A stretch of DNA of 64,000 nucleotides from Methylococcus sp. EFPC2. Lineage in GTDB: Bacteria; Pseudomonadota; Gammaproteobacteria; Methylococcales; Methylococcaceae. Of the stretch, positions 39,434 through 52,213 are shown piece by piece; the stretch's first letter is position 1, and the number at the start of each line of letters is the position of its first letter. The notes under the pieces are model-generated. The model had not been told where the DNA came from. It did no database searches and saw only the letters and a list, made by a program, of their open reading frames with translations. Both the position numbers and the translations under genes were made by a program. The DNA is taken from positions 186,001-250,000 of the forward strand of contig NZ_CP070491.1 in assembly GCF_016925495.1 (NCBI RefSeq), written 5' to 3'.

Positions 39434-41687
39434 CCGATTGGTTCACGAAGTCGAAGGCCAAACGGTCTTCCTCGTCGACGCTGATCCTCACCATGCCGCC
39501 CTCTGTCAGCTTGCCGAACAGGATTTCCTCGGCGAGCGGCTTCTTGATGTTTTCCTGTATCACCCGGGCCATGGGCCTCGCACCCATCTTGGGGTCCCAG
39601 CCGCGCTTGGCTAGCCACTCGCGCGCATCGGGTTCCAGCGCCAGCGAAACCCGCTTTTCCGCAAGTTGCGCTTCCAGTTCGAAAATAAACTTGTCGACGA
39701 CCTGACGGATGACTTCGTCGTCCAAGGCCTTGAATTGTATGACGGCGTCCAGCCGGTTGCGGAATTCCGGGGTGAACATCTTTTCCACCGCTTTGAGCCC
39801 GTCGCTGGAGTGGTCCTGAGCGGTGAATCCTATTGATGGGCGGTCGCTTTCGAAGGCGCCCGCATTGGTGGTCATGATCAGCACGATGTTACGGAAGTCC
39901 GCCTTGCGTCCGTTGTTGTCGGTGAGGGTTCCGTGATCCATGACCTGCAGCAGCAGGTTGAATACGTCCGGGTGGGCCTTCTCGATCTCGTCCAGCAACA
40001 GGACGGCGTGGGGTTGTTTGCTGACCGCTTCGGTCAATAGTCCCCCCTGATCGAAGCCGACGTAGCCCGGCGGCGCGCCTATCAGCCGGGAAACGGTGTG
40101 ACGCTCCATGTATTCCGACATGTCGAAGCGGATGAGCTCGATGCCCATCACCTTGGCCAGCTGACGGCTGACTTCGGTCTTGCCGACGCCGGTGGGCCCC
40201 GCAAACAGGAAAGAACCGATGGTTTTCTGGGTTTCCCGCAGGCCCGCCCGCGACAGTTTGATGGCGGAAGCCAGCGCATCGATCGCATCGTCCTGACCGA
40301 ATACCAGCATCTTTAGATTTTTCTCCAAGTTTTTCAGCTTGTCCCTGTCGTTGCCTGAAATACTCTTGGGGGGGATGCGGGCGATCTTGGCGACGATGTC
40401 CTCGATTTCCAAGGTGCCGATCAGCTTCTTGCGCCGTGAACTCGGCAACAGGCGCTGACAGGCGCCGGCTTCGTCGATCACATCGATGGCCTTGTCGGGT
40501 AGATGCCGGTCGTTGATGTAGCGGGCGGAGAGTTCGGCCGCAGAGCGCAACGCGGCCTGAGAATATTTGACCGAGTGATGCGACTCGAAGCGCGATTTCA
40601 GTCCTTTGAGGATGTGGAAGGTCTCGTCAACCGTAGGCTCGTGGATGTCGATTTTCTGGAAGCGGCGGGCCAGCGCCCGGTCCTTTTCGAAGATGCCCCG
40701 GTATTCCTGGTAAGTGGTTGAGCCTATGCAGCGCAGTTCCCCCGAGGCCAGGACCGGCTTGATCAGATTGGAGGCGTCCATGACCCCGCCCGAAGCCGAA
40801 CCCGCGCCGATGATGGTGTGGATTTCGTCGATGAACAGAATGGCGTCGGGCTGTTTCTTCAATTGCGCCAGCAAGGCCTTGAGACGCTTCTCGAAATCGC
40901 CGCGGTATTTGGTGCCCGCGACCAGTGCTCCCAAGTCCAAGGAGTAGATGGTGCTGCGGGACAGTATCTCCGGTACCTCGCCTTCGACGATTTTCTTCGC
41001 CAAACCTTCGGCGATCGCGGTCTTGCCCACGCCGGCTTCGCCCACCAGCAGCGGATTGTTTTTGCGGCGGCGGCACAAAACCTGCACCGTGCGTTCGATT
41101 TCTTCCTTACGCCCGATCAGCGGGTCTATCTTGCCGCGCCGCGCCTGTTCGTTGAGATTCGCGGCGAATTTCTCCAGCGGGTTGGCTGAATTCGCGCCTT
41201 CCTGCTCCTCTCCTTCGTTCACGGAGGGGGTGCTGCTGCCTTCGCTTTCGCTCTGCACCTTGGAAATGCCGTGGGAAATGTAGTTGACGATGTCCAGCCG
41301 TGAGATGTCCTGTTTGTTCAGCAGGTGTATGGCATGGGAGTCTTGCTCGCTGAACAGCGCCACCAAGATGTTGGCTCCGGTCACTTCCTTCTTGCCCGAG
41401 GATTGGACATGGAAGGCCGCTCTCTGCAATACACGCTGGAAGCCGAGCGTAGGCTGGGTTTCCCGCTTGACGCCGGGGGGGATCAGCGGTGTGGTCTCGT
41501 CCAGAAACTCTTGCAACTCCCGCTTCAGCAGATCGATATTGCCGCCGCAGGCGCGCAAGACTTCTAGCGCGGCCTCATTGTCGAGCATGGAGAGCAACAG
41601 GTGCTCCACGGTGACGAATTCGTGGCGCTTTTCATACGCGACCCGGAAAACGGTATTCAGAGAGTGCTCGAGTTCTTTGCTTAACAT
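39411..41687 (-). CDS. clpA: ATP-dependent Clp protease ATP-binding subunit ClpA
   Basis: AAA+ unfoldase that feeds substrates to ClpP. The 758-residue product matches E. coli ClpA (758) in length. It has an N-terminal Clp domain and two ATPase modules: [15 protein letters not shown] with [11 protein letters not shown] in the first, and [15 protein letters not shown] with [14 protein letters not shown] in the second. The linker between the N domain and module 1 is acidic and serine-rich. It lies 10 bases downstream of clpS on the same strand, which agrees with adaptor/unfoldase co-transcription. Confidence 0.97.
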   Translation of the reverse strand: MLSKELEHSLNTVFRVAYEKRHEFVTVEHLLLSMLDNEAALEVLRACGGNIDLLKRELQEFLDETTPLIPPGVKRETQPTLGFQRVLQRAAFHVQSSGKKEVTGANILVALFSEQDSHAIHLLNKQDISRLDIVNYISHGISKVQSESEGSSTPSVNEGEEQEGANSANPLEKFAANLNEQARRGKIDPLIGRKEEIERTVQVLCRRRKNNPLLVGEAGVGKTAIAEGLAKKIVEGEVPEILSRSTIYSLDLGALVAGTKYRGDFEKRLKALLAQLKKQPDAILFIDEIHTIIGAGSASGGVMDASNLIKPVLASGELRCIGSTTYQEYRGIFEKDRALARRFQKIDIHEPTVDETFHILKGLKSRFESHHSVKYSQAALRSAAELSARYINDRHLPDKAIDVIDEAGACQRLLPSSRRKKLIGTLEIEDIVAKIARIPPKSISGNDRDKLKNLEKNLKMLVFGQDDAIDALASAIKLSRAGLRETQKTIGSFLFAGPTGVGKTEVSRQLAKVMGIELIRFDMSEYMERHTVSRLIGAPPGYVGFDQGGLLTEAVSKQPHAVLLLDEIEKAHPDVFNLLLQVMDHGTLTDNNGRKADFRNIVLIMTTNAGAFESDRPSIGFTAQDHSSDGLKAVEKMFTPEFRNRLDAVIQFKALDDEVIRQVVDKFIFELEAQLAEKRVSLALEPDAREWLAKRGWDPKMGARPMARVIQENIKKPLAEEILFGKLTEGGMVRISVDEEDRLAFDFVNQSEKTPETA

Positions 41688-41697
41688 GGTATTCGCC

Positions 41698-42021
41698 TCA
41701 GGCTTCTTCCATCGCGCACATCAGCGGGTGCTGATGCTTGCGGGAAAACTCGTTAACTTGCGTGACTTTGGTTTCGGCAACATCTTTGGAATAAACCCCG
41801 CACACGCCGATGCCGCGGGTGTGTACATGGAGCATGATCTGCGTCGCTTTCTCTTCGCTCATCGCGAAGAAGTTTCTCAGAACCAGCACCACGAAATCCA
41901 TGGGAGTGAAGTCATCATTCAAAAGTATGACCTTGTAAAGCGGCGGACGTTTCAGCTTGGGCTTAGATTGCTCTACCGCCAACTGATCGCCGCTAGAGTC
42001 ATGATGGGATGGTTCGGACAT
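41698..42021 (-). CDS. clpS: ATP-dependent Clp protease adaptor ClpS
   Basis: Adaptor that delivers N-degron substrates to ClpAP. The 107-residue product has a flexible N-terminal extension, then [17 protein letters not shown] with the DDF/TPM residues that contact the N-end residue, and [24 protein letters not shown]. These are the diagnostic ClpS signatures. It directly precedes clpA. Together with aat and bpt it makes this a nearly complete N-degron locus. Confidence 0.97.
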   Translation of the reverse strand: MSEPSHHDSSGDQLAVEQSKPKLKRPPLYKVILLNDDFTPMDFVVLVLRNFFAMSEEKATQIMLHVHTRGIGVCGVYSKDVAETKVTQVNEFSRKHQHPLMCAMEEA

Positions 42022-42055
42022 ATTTCAAGGTTTAGGCTAGCTGTTCGGTCGTTCT

Positions 42056-42808
42056 TCAGGCGCGCCGCAAGGCGTCGCGGCGGTCCGCGAAAGGCAAGTG
42101 TCGCGGCAATAACCACATTTCGTACATCGATATCACCCACATGAACACGAACGCCATCGCAAGTCCGCTGCCGCCGATGACGACCAGCAAGGCGAAATGC
42201 GGATTCAACTTGGTCAGCCACCAGGAGGCGATATCCATGAGCAAGAACACGTAGGGCATGACCACCGCAGCCGCTTTTAGTTTCACGGGCACGCCCGAGA
42301 CCAAGCTGAAAATGAGGCCCACGAACATGAAGATGAAGGCGATCCCGAACAAATGGATGTGCGAGACCCGAGTCAGCGAGGCGAAGGTGGCGCCTTGATC
42401 CTGCCGCGCATATTTTTCCACGGTTTCGAAGCGGCTGAAGTCAGGCAGACCGCTGGTTCCGCCATTGTGGCAGGGTATGCAGTTGGCTTCGAAAATCGGC
42501 TTGATAGCCTTCTCGTACTGCAGTTTATCGGCGCCGTCGCGTACCCACTGGATGATTTTGAAGCGGGACTCGTCCGGTGCATTGGCTTTCATCGAGCCGT
42601 TCAGCTTGCCTTCCAGCGGCGAGCCCGAGCGGTTGCCGTAATAGCTGTATACGATGTCCTCGATGGACAGGCCGAATTTGCCGTCTGCCATACCGTGCGT
42701 AAACAGTATCTGTACCATGGCCATACCATAGCCGATTGCGATCACCATTAAATAACCGGAAAATAGCAACTTGATTGATAGTCCCAGGTTACTGAGATTA
42801 CGTGGCAT
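42056..42808 (-). CDS. Membrane protein with one c-type haem motif, function unknown
   Basis: A 250-residue inner-membrane protein with one N-terminal span (about residues 12-33), a periplasmic stretch of about 120 residues containing a single CIPCH motif near residue 110, then four further spans (from about residue 150). The segment around the haem, KPIFEANCIPCHNGGTSGLPDFSRF, resembles cytochrome-c-like (DUF1924/PSCyt1-type) binding sites. I do not recognise a named family. Histidines in SHIHLFGIAFIFM lie in the second span and could be metal or haem ligands. It is transcribed toward clpS. A redox role at the inner membrane is inference. Confidence 0.75.
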   Translation of the reverse strand: MPRNLSNLGLSIKLLFSGYLMVIAIGYGMAMVQILFTHGMADGKFGLSIEDIVYSYYGNRSGSPLEGKLNGSMKANAPDESRFKIIQWVRDGADKLQYEKAIKPIFEANCIPCHNGGTSGLPDFSRFETVEKYARQDQGATFASLTRVSHIHLFGIAFIFMFVGLIFSLVSGVPVKLKAAAVVMPYVFLLMDIASWWLTKLNPHFALLVVIGGSGLAMAFVFMWVISMYEMWLLPRHLPFADRRDALRRA

Positions 42809-42921
42809 GGAGGCTCCATGGTTTTCGGAGGGCCTCGCCGTGGCCCGTCTCGGTTTGTCGTTATTGTTAGTTAGCCCGCGCTGATTGACAACCTCATTGT
42901 GGTAAGAAAGTCCATTTCTAA

Positions 42922-45885
<2,964 letters not shown>

Positions 45886-45982
45886 GCCTATTAGACGCAG
45901 GAAGCGGGCACTGCGAGGGCCGCTTGGGCTCTCGACATCCAGCCGTTTCAGGTCTCACGACCCCCAACTCAAGGGAAACTTT

Positions 45983-46606
45983 ATGTTCAAATTCGCCGCA
46001 CGCTTGTTATTACTATGGGGAGTGATGAATCCCTCCTTTGCCGACGATGAAGGCGTCCGTCACCTGCGCGCCTTCCTGGGTAAAGCCGGCACGCTCAAAG
46101 CCGATTTCAGTCAGGTGATGGTCAGCGAGAAAGGCGAGCCGGGTCGGAAAAGCAGCGGCGTGTTCTATCTGCAGCGGCCCGGCAAGTTCCGCTGGGATTA
46201 CCGCACGCCGTACAAGCAGGAGATCGTTGCCAGCGGCGGCAAGGTTTGGTTCTACGACGTCGACCTGGAACAGGTGACGGCCAAGAAGCTCAACCAGGCC
46301 ATCGGTTCGACGCCGGCCTTGCTGCTGACCGGCGAAGTGGCGCTGGAGAAGAACTTCGTCATCGACAGCCAGGGCCTGGAAGATGGCTTGTACTGGCTCA
46401 AGCTCGTGCCCAAGGACGAGGACAGCGGCTTCAAATACGTGCTGATCGGCCTGAACGGCGACAATCTGGCCGGCATGGAGTTGAGCGACAATTTCGGCCA
46501 GCTCACCCGTATCTATTTCAGCAATGTCCAGACCGGCGCCCGCCTGGAGCCCGGCCTGTTCGAATTCGTTCCGCCCAAGGGCGTGGACGTGTTCGAGGAG
46601 AAATAG
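45983..46606 (+). CDS. lolA: Outer-membrane lipoprotein carrier protein LolA
   Basis: Periplasmic chaperone that carries lipoproteins from LolCDE to LolB. The 207-residue product has a signal peptide (ending SFADDE, about residue 20) and the family blocks FLGKAGTLKADFSQ, RPGKFRWDYRTPYKQEIVASGGKVWFYDVDLEQVT. Paired with rarA downstream in the familiar lolA-rarA order. A good AAGGG-type ribosome binding site precedes the ATG. Confidence 0.95.
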   Translation: MFKFAARLLLLWGVMNPSFADDEGVRHLRAFLGKAGTLKADFSQVMVSEKGEPGRKSSGVFYLQRPGKFRWDYRTPYKQEIVASGGKVWFYDVDLEQVTAKKLNQAIGSTPALLLTGEVALEKNFVIDSQGLEDGLYWLKLVPKDEDSGFKYVLIGLNGDNLAGMELSDNFGQLTRIYFSNVQTGARLEPGLFEFVPPKGVDVFEEK

Positions 46607-46612
46607 CCGCCC

Positions 46613-47914
46613 GTGTCCGAACTGGATCACAAGCCGCTGGCGGACAGGCTGCGGCCGCAGAATCTCGACGAGTACATAGGCCAGAGCCATCTGATCGCGC
46701 CGGGCAAGCCCTTGTACGAGGCCATCCGGGCGGGCCGGCTGCATTCCATGATCTTCTGGGGGCCGCCCGGCACCGGTAAAACCACCCTGGCTCGTGTAAT
46801 CGCCCATCATGCCGACGCCCATTTCCTGCCCCTGTCGGCCGTGCTGTCGGGCGTCAAGGAAATCCGCGCCGCGGTCGAGGAAGCCAAACGCGTCCTGGGA
46901 GAAGAGCATCGCCGCACCATCTTATTCGTGGACGAGGTCCACCGCTTCAACAAGTCGCAGCAGGACGCTTTTCTGCCGCATGTCGAGGACGGCACCGTGT
47001 ATTTCATCGGCGCCACCACGGAAAACCCTTCCTTCGAATTGAACAACGCGCTGTTGTCGCGGGCGCGGGTTTATGTGTTGAAAAGCCTGGGCGAGGACGA
47101 TCTCATGCAGGTCATAGCACGGGCCCTGCACGATGAGGTGCGCGGCTTGGGACGGACCGCGTTCGAATTTCCCGAGGCATTGCGCCGTTGGTATGCCGGC
47201 GCGGCGGACGGCGATGCGCGCAAGCTGCTGAACCTGCTGGAGATCACTTCGGACTTGTTGCCGGACGAGGGGCGCGTGGTGACCGAGGATATCGCCCGTC
47301 AGGTGCTGGCCGGCGGCGGCGTGCGCCGCTTCGACAAGGGCGGGGAGGATTTCTACAACCAGATCTCCGCCCTGCACAAATCGGTGCGCGGCAGCAGCCC
47401 CGATGCCGCGCTGTACTGGCTGTGCCGCATGCTGGACGGCGGCTGCGATCCGGGATATATCGCGCGCCGCGTGGTGCGCATGGCTTCCGAAGACATCGGC
47501 AACGCCGATCCGCGTGGGCTGGAACTGGCGCTCAACGCCTGGGACGTGCAGGAGCGCCTGGGCAGCCCCGAAGGCGAGCTGGCCATCGCCCAGGCCGTGG
47601 TTTATCTGGCTTGTGCGCCCAAGAGCAACGCGGTTTATATGGCCTACAAGGCGGCCCGCCAAGATGCCGCGGCGACCGGTAGCCTGGACGTTCCCGTGCA
47701 TTTGCGCAACGCGCCGACCAAGCTGATGCGCGAGCTGGATTACGGCAAGGCCTACCGTTACGCACACGACGAGCCCGACGCCTACGCCGCCGGGGAAAAC
47801 TATTTTCCCGAGGCTCTCGGGCGGCGGGAATACTACCGGCCGGCGCCGAGGGGTTTGGAGATCAAGATCGCCGAAAAGCTGGAGCGGCTGAAGCAACTGG
47901 ATAAAAGTCGCTAG
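46613..47914 (+). CDS. rarA: Replication-associated recombination protein RarA (MgsA)
   Basis: AAA+ ATPase acting at stalled replication forks, related to clamp-loader subunits. The 433-residue product has Walker [16 protein letters not shown], Walker [20 protein letters not shown] and the sensor block [22 protein letters not shown], all diagnostic. The start is GTG at 46613, 6 bases after lolA. The C-terminal region with [24 protein letters not shown] is the tetramerisation part of the family. Confidence 0.95.
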   Translation: MSELDHKPLADRLRPQNLDEYIGQSHLIAPGKPLYEAIRAGRLHSMIFWGPPGTGKTTLARVIAHHADAHFLPLSAVLSGVKEIRAAVEEAKRVLGEEHRRTILFVDEVHRFNKSQQDAFLPHVEDGTVYFIGATTENPSFELNNALLSRARVYVLKSLGEDDLMQVIARALHDEVRGLGRTAFEFPEALRRWYAGAADGDARKLLNLLEITSDLLPDEGRVVTEDIARQVLAGGGVRRFDKGGEDFYNQISALHKSVRGSSPDAALYWLCRMLDGGCDPGYIARRVVRMASEDIGNADPRGLELALNAWDVQERLGSPEGELAIAQAVVYLACAPKSNAVYMAYKAARQDAAATGSLDVPVHLRNAPTKLMRELDYGKAYRYAHDEPDAYAAGENYFPEALGRREYYRPAPRGLEIKIAEKLERLKQLDKSR

Positions 47915-47959
47915 AAATCGGATGATGCCGCCAAAAATCCCATACATTGAGGTGCGCCC

Positions 47960-48583
47960 GTGAGTTCAGAGCCAGCCTATACAGCGAATGGCGAACGCCG
48001 TCGCTATTTCCGTATCGAGGACAACATTATCCTGTTCTTCCGCGAGATCGATCCGCGCGAGTTGAATCTGCCGCTGGATAACGCCGAGCCTTCACTGGAC
48101 ACGTTTTCGCTGACCGCCGAGTTGGACCTGCTGACCCTGGAATCGCGCAGCCAGATGCGCCGCATCGAGCGCGACTATCCCCCTGTCGCCGAATTCCTCC
48201 AGGTGCTGGAGCAGAAGATCGATCTGGTCGCCCGCGCGATCCTGGCGACCGACCCCGAGCTGAGCCGCCAGCCCACCCGGAGGGTCAGCCTGAGCGCATC
48301 GGGGCTGGCTTTCGAGTCGGAGGAGAACTATGCGCTGGGCAGCCTGCTCGAGCTGAAGATGGTGTTGCCGCCGGAAATGGTGGGGGTGCAGGCGCGCGGC
48401 CGGGTGGTTTACTCGCAGCAGACGCGGGGAGAATTGCCCGCATACCAGGTTGCCGTGGATTTCGTCGAGCTCGTCGACAAGGATCGCGATTTGCTCATAC
48501 GCCATGTGGTCCGCAAGCAAATGCGCCATCTGCGCGGCCGCAATCAGGCGGATACCGCCGATGCGGGATCTCAGAACCCATAG
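47960..48583 (+). CDS. PilZ-domain protein
   Basis: A 207-residue protein starting at GTG 47960. RRRYFRIEDNIILFF near the N-terminus supplies an RxxxR-like c-di-GMP contact region and the downstream RRVSLSASGLAFESEENYALGSLLELKMVLP block is the PilZ-type (D/N)xSxxG core with S-x-S-G. A helical insert separates the two parts. It has no other output domain, so it is probably a c-di-GMP receptor acting on an unknown partner. It converges with pgpA, whose 3' end overlaps by 13 bases. Confidence 0.82.
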   Translation: MSSEPAYTANGERRRYFRIEDNIILFFREIDPRELNLPLDNAEPSLDTFSLTAELDLLTLESRSQMRRIERDYPPVAEFLQVLEQKIDLVARAILATDPELSRQPTRRVSLSASGLAFESEENYALGSLLELKMVLPPEMVGVQARGRVVYSQQTRGELPAYQVAVDFVELVDKDRDLLIRHVVRKQMRHLRGRNQADTADAGSQNP

Positions 48584-49062
48584 CGCAAAACGGCCAAGCC
48601 CAGGGCCGCGTAGATGCCGGCCAGCACATCGTCGAGCATGATACCCAGGCCGCCGTGCACGCGCCGGTCGAACCAGGCGATGGGCCAGGGCTTCCATACG
48701 TCGAACAGGCGGAACAGGCAGAATCCGGCGACGACATAGGCAGGCGTGACCGGCGCGGCGATATAGGTGACGAACAGGCCGACGAATTCGTCCCACACGA
48801 TGCCGGAATGATCTTCCGCGCCGATGATTTTTTCGCATCGCCCGCACAGCCAGACGCCGGCGACGAACGCCAATATCACCAGTGCCAGATAAGCCTGCAG
48901 GGGAAGGCCGGACGCCAGCAGATAGAACGGCACCGCCGCCAGCGTGCCGAAGGTTCCCGGCGCTTTCGGGGCCAGGCCGGAACCGAAGCCGAAGGCCAGG
49001 AAGCAGATGGGATTGCGCAATACCAGCGCGGGCGGAATGGCGCGGCGCTTATTCGACTTCAT
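48571..49062 (-). CDS. pgpA: Phosphatidylglycerophosphatase A
   Basis: Inner-membrane phosphatase converting phosphatidylglycerophosphate to phosphatidylglycerol. The 163-residue product has GSGLAPKAPGTFGTLAAVP near the start and the catalytic-type IVWDEFVGLFVTY, LFRLFDVWKPWPI and GIMLDDVLAGIYA blocks that define PgpA. Several hydrophobic spans are present. It overlaps plsC upstream by 14 bases and follows gmhB in the same minus-strand set. Confidence 0.95.
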   Translation of the reverse strand: MKSNKRRAIPPALVLRNPICFLAFGFGSGLAPKAPGTFGTLAAVPFYLLASGLPLQAYLALVILAFVAGVWLCGRCEKIIGAEDHSGIVWDEFVGLFVTYIAAPVTPAYVVAGFCLFRLFDVWKPWPIAWFDRRVHGGLGIMLDDVLAGIYAALGLAVLRYGF

Positions 49063-49834
49063 GCGACGCCGCCGCTTCGGTCCCGACGCTGGAAATCTCC
49101 GCCATCTTGGCTTCGATCCAGTCCTCCGCCAGCTTGTTGACCTCCGCGGCGCTCAGTTGAGCGGCATCGATGGCCGGGCCTATGGACACCTTGATGACCC
49201 CGGGAAATTTCATGAAGGCATTGCGGCGCCAGAATTCGCCGGCGTTGTGGGCGACCGGCACCACCGGGCAGCCGACCCGGCTCGCCAGCAAACCGCCGCT
49301 GGCGTTGTAGCGCCCGCGTTTTCCGGGCGCCACGCGTGTCCCTTCGGGGAAGATCACCACCCAGCGCCCGGCCTGCAGCCGCGCCTCGCCGTCCCGCAAG
49401 ACCTGCTTGAGAGCGGCCGTCTTGGCGGCGCGGTCGATGGCGATCGGTTCCAGCGCGGCCATGGCCCAGCCCCAGAACGGGATCTTCAGCAACTCGCGCT
49501 TGAGGATGAAGGCCATGGGCGGGAATATCGCCTGCAGGGCTATGGTCTCCCAGGCGGACTGGTGCTTGGACAATATCACCGCACAGCGGTCGGGTATGTT
49601 TTCGCGTCCTTCCACCGTGTGGCTCAGACCGCACACGGTTTTCAGCGACCAGAGATTGAACTTCACCCAGCCCTGCGCGATGCGATAACGGGTTGCGAAG
49701 GCGAATGGTTTGGCCAGCAGAATCAGCGGCGCGACGACGAGCGTCGCGATCGTCATGCCGAGGAAAAATACGGCGGAGCGGATGGCGACCAAACCGTCAG
49801 CCTTGGGTGTAGAGGAGGTATTGAGCGGCTTCAT
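49049..49834 (-). CDS. plsC: 1-Acyl-sn-glycerol-3-phosphate acyltransferase
   Basis: Lysophosphatidic acid acyltransferase of 261 residues making phosphatidic acid at the inner membrane. An N-terminal hydrophobic span precedes the catalytic SKHQSAWETIALQ (an HX4(D/E) form) and the FPEGTRVAPGKRGRYNASG acceptor-binding block. The start at 49834 overlaps gmhB by 38 bases, longer than usual, so a later start is possible. It lies between gmhB and pgpA, both envelope-lipid or LPS genes. Confidence 0.9.
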   Translation of the reverse strand: MKPLNTSSTPKADGLVAIRSAVFFLGMTIATLVVAPLILLAKPFAFATRYRIAQGWVKFNLWSLKTVCGLSHTVEGRENIPDRCAVILSKHQSAWETIALQAIFPPMAFILKRELLKIPFWGWAMAALEPIAIDRAAKTAALKQVLRDGEARLQAGRWVVIFPEGTRVAPGKRGRYNASGGLLASRVGCPVVPVAHNAGEFWRRNAFMKFPGVIKVSIGPAIDAAQLSAAEVNKLAEDWIEAKMAEISSVGTEAAASHEVE

Positions 49835-50336
49835 ACAGATTGGAAAATGAGGGAACGTCCAGTTCCGGGTTGCGCTTCAGGGTGCGCAGGCCTTTGCCGG
49901 TCTCCACCAGGATGGGGCTGCATCCGGCGCGCTCGGCGGCTTGCAGATCGCGCAGGGAGTCTCCCACCGCCGGCAGTCCGTCCAGCTCCGCGCGGTATTT
50001 GCCGGCGAACTGTTCGAACAGCCCGGTGGCCGGCTTGCGGCAGGCGCAGCCGTCTTCGGGACCGTGCGGACAGTAGAAGATATGCTCGATATGGCCGCCG
50101 GCCTCCTCGGTCGCCGCGCGCATCTTCGCATGGATGCGCTCCAGCGTGGCGAGGTCGAACAGGCCGCGGGCGATGCCGGACTGGTTGGTCAGCACCGCTA
50201 CCCGGTAGCCGTTCTGGTTGAGCAGCCGGATCGCCTCCAGGCTGCCCGGTATCGGCACCCATTCATCGGGGGATTTGATATAGGCATCGGAGTCTTCGTT
50301 GATGACTCCGTCGCGGTCGAGCAGGATCCAGGACAT
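49797..50336 (-). CDS. gmhB: D-glycero-beta-D-manno-heptose 1,7-bisphosphate 7-phosphatase
   Basis: HAD-family phosphatase in ADP-heptose synthesis for LPS core. The 179-residue product starts MSWILLDRDGVINEDSDAYIK with the nucleophile Asp-x-Asp (DRDG), then LTNQSGIARG, and has the zinc-binding set CPHGPEDGCACRKP typical of GmhB. It sits next to plsC and is about 3 bases downstream of a secreted small protein gene on the same strand. Confidence 0.95.
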   Translation of the reverse strand: MSWILLDRDGVINEDSDAYIKSPDEWVPIPGSLEAIRLLNQNGYRVAVLTNQSGIARGLFDLATLERIHAKMRAATEEAGGHIEHIFYCPHGPEDGCACRKPATGLFEQFAGKYRAELDGLPAVGDSLRDLQAAERAGCSPILVETGKGLRTLKRNPELDVPSFSNLYEAAQYLLYTQG

Positions 50337-50339
50337 GGT

Positions 50340-50696
50340 TCAGAGCGCTTCTTTTTCTTCCGGCGATAGGGTCGGGTACAGCAGGTAACAGGCTTCGCGG
50401 ATCATGGCGGCCGCCACGCTGCTGGGGTGTTCCGCCGCGTACTTTTCTATGCATTCCTCGCTGTCGTCCGGCCCGAGCAGCAGCGACGACGATTTTTCCG
50501 GCAGTTTCATGTCCGGGAAGGCCATCAGGCACTCGTTGGCGATCAGCACCGCCGCTTCGTCGGTCTCCACCTCATCCAGCTCGTCGAGCAAGCATTCGTG
50601 GTAGGTATCCGCGCCGAATAAGGCGGCGTGAGCGGCGGGCAGCGGGCCAAGCAGCAGCGGCAGGGCAATCAGCAAGGTAAGGGCGATAGGTTTCAT
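50340..50696 (-). CDS. Small exported protein, unknown function
   Basis: A 118-residue protein with a clear signal peptide (about residues 1-24, ending AHAAL). The mature region is acidic and has four cysteines (ECLLDE, NECLMAF, EECIEKY, EACYLLY) spaced to form two disulfides. The repeated helix-Cys pattern followed by VETDEAAVLIANEC resembles a small family of proteobacterial exported proteins I cannot name. The gene lies 3 bases before gmhB and 12 bases after the TolC-family gene. Confidence 0.7.
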   Translation of the reverse strand: MKPIALTLLIALPLLLGPLPAAHAALFGADTYHECLLDELDEVETDEAAVLIANECLMAFPDMKLPEKSSSLLLGPDDSEECIEKYAAEHPSSVAAAMIREACYLLYPTLSPEEKEAL

Positions 50697-50708
50697 GACG
50701 GGTAGGGG

Positions 50709-52043
50709 TCAGCCTCGACTGAGCCAGCGGTTGATCAGTTCCACGTCTTCGTGGCGCAACATGCTGGCTGCCTGCTTGAGATTCAGGTTGGCTAGGATAT
50801 AGTCGTAGCGGGTTTTGGCATAGTCGCGTTCGGTGCGGTATAGATTGCGCTGCGTGGCCAGCACGTCGACCATGGTACGCGTACCGACTTGGAGGCCCGC
50901 CTCGCTGGCTTCCAGGGCGCTTTGCGCGGACACCACTGCGGCCTTGAGTGCCTTCACCTGGCCGATGGAGGATACGATGCCGCGGAAGGCATCCTTCACT
51001 TGCCGGGTCACCGCCCGGCGCTGGCGGTCCACGGCTTCCTGCGCCGATGCGAATTCGTGGCGGGCCTGCCTGACCTTCGAGTTGACCGCGCCGCCCTCGA
51101 ACAGGGGCATTTTGAACTGCATGCCTATGATTTGGGATTCCTGGCCAATGCCGCGCAGTCGGTTAGTATCGGTGAATCCGGCGGACCCCACCAGGTCGAG
51201 GGTGGGCAGGTGCCCGGCGAATTGCAGGTCTATGCCTTTTTGCGCCACCTCGGCCCGGTTTTGCGCGGCGATCAGAGTGAGATTGCCCTCCTGGGCGCGC
51301 GCGTCCCAATCCTCCAGCTTCTGCGGTTCCGGTGTTTGCAGGGGAATTTCCTGCACCAGTCCGGCCAGATTGCCCTCGTAGGGGCCGATGATCTCACGCA
51401 GGGCTTCGCGGGCGTTGTCCAGTTCGTTTTCCGCCTTGATCTCGTCCGCGCGGGCCTGATCGAATCCGGCCTGCGCTTCGTTGACGTCGGTGATGGCGAT
51501 CAAGCCGACCTCGAACCGCGCCTTGGCCTGATCCAACTGGCGCTCGATCGCGGTGCGCTCGGCATGGGCGAAGCTCAGGTTGTCTTCGGCCAGCAGCACG
51601 CCGAAATAGGCGTTGGCCGTCCTGACGATCAGGTTCTGCTGCTCCGCCGCGTAATCCGCTTCGGCCTGGGCGACCCGATTGTCGGCCTGGCTGAGTTGCA
51701 CCCACATGTCGTGATGATAGATAGGCTGGGTCAGGTTGAGGGTGGCGTTGCTGTTCCAAAAACCGATGTTGCGGCCGCCGGCGATGATGGCTTGCCCACT
51801 GCCCGTGTCGAATTTGGAGAGCACCGAGTTTCGGTTCAATCCGGCGCTGGCCGACAGCGTCGGCAGCAGTCGGGCCAGACTCTGCGGCTTGTTCTCCAGT
51901 GCGGCGTTGCGCGTCTCCTCGGCCTCACGCAGTTTGGGATCCTGCTGCAGTGCCAGGTCGTAGATAGCCAACAGATCCTGCGCGCTCGCTGCGGGCATCG
52001 CGAAAACGAGCATCGCGGACAAAAGTGCGAGTGGGAGTTTCAT
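50709..52043 (-). CDS. TolC-family outer-membrane efflux protein
   Basis: Outer-membrane channel of the adjoining RND system. From the ATG at 52043 the product is 444 residues with a signal peptide ending ASAQD. It contains the two repeated outer-membrane efflux domains with LARLLPTLSASAGLNRN, NAYFGVLLAEDNL, GLQVGTRTMVDVLATQRNLYRTERDYAKTRYDYI, a TolC signature. A 29-residue longer open frame has no signal and is unlikely. The RND pump gene ends 170 bases upstream. Confidence 0.9.
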   Translation of the reverse strand: MKLPLALLSAMLVFAMPAASAQDLLAIYDLALQQDPKLREAEETRNAALENKPQSLARLLPTLSASAGLNRNSVLSKFDTGSGQAIIAGGRNIGFWNSNATLNLTQPIYHHDMWVQLSQADNRVAQAEADYAAEQQNLIVRTANAYFGVLLAEDNLSFAHAERTAIERQLDQAKARFEVGLIAITDVNEAQAGFDQARADEIKAENELDNAREALREIIGPYEGNLAGLVQEIPLQTPEPQKLEDWDARAQEGNLTLIAAQNRAEVAQKGIDLQFAGHLPTLDLVGSAGFTDTNRLRGIGQESQIIGMQFKMPLFEGGAVNSKVRQARHEFASAQEAVDRQRRAVTRQVKDAFRGIVSSIGQVKALKAAVVSAQSALEASEAGLQVGTRTMVDVLATQRNLYRTERDYAKTRYDYILANLNLKQAASMLRHEDVELINRWLSRG

Positions 52044-52213
52044 GTTCTGCGGTCTGCGGGTGTTCAGTCCAAATTCCTTTCGCGACGAGTAGCCCCGCGC
52101 GCTCCTATTGTAAAACATCGTTGTCTCCAATTAGCTTAGATTTCGTTAAGTTGAGCCTGCAGCCGTCCGTAGATAAAGCCTGTTCGTGCCGTTTCCGGCC
52201 CATGGCTTAAGTC

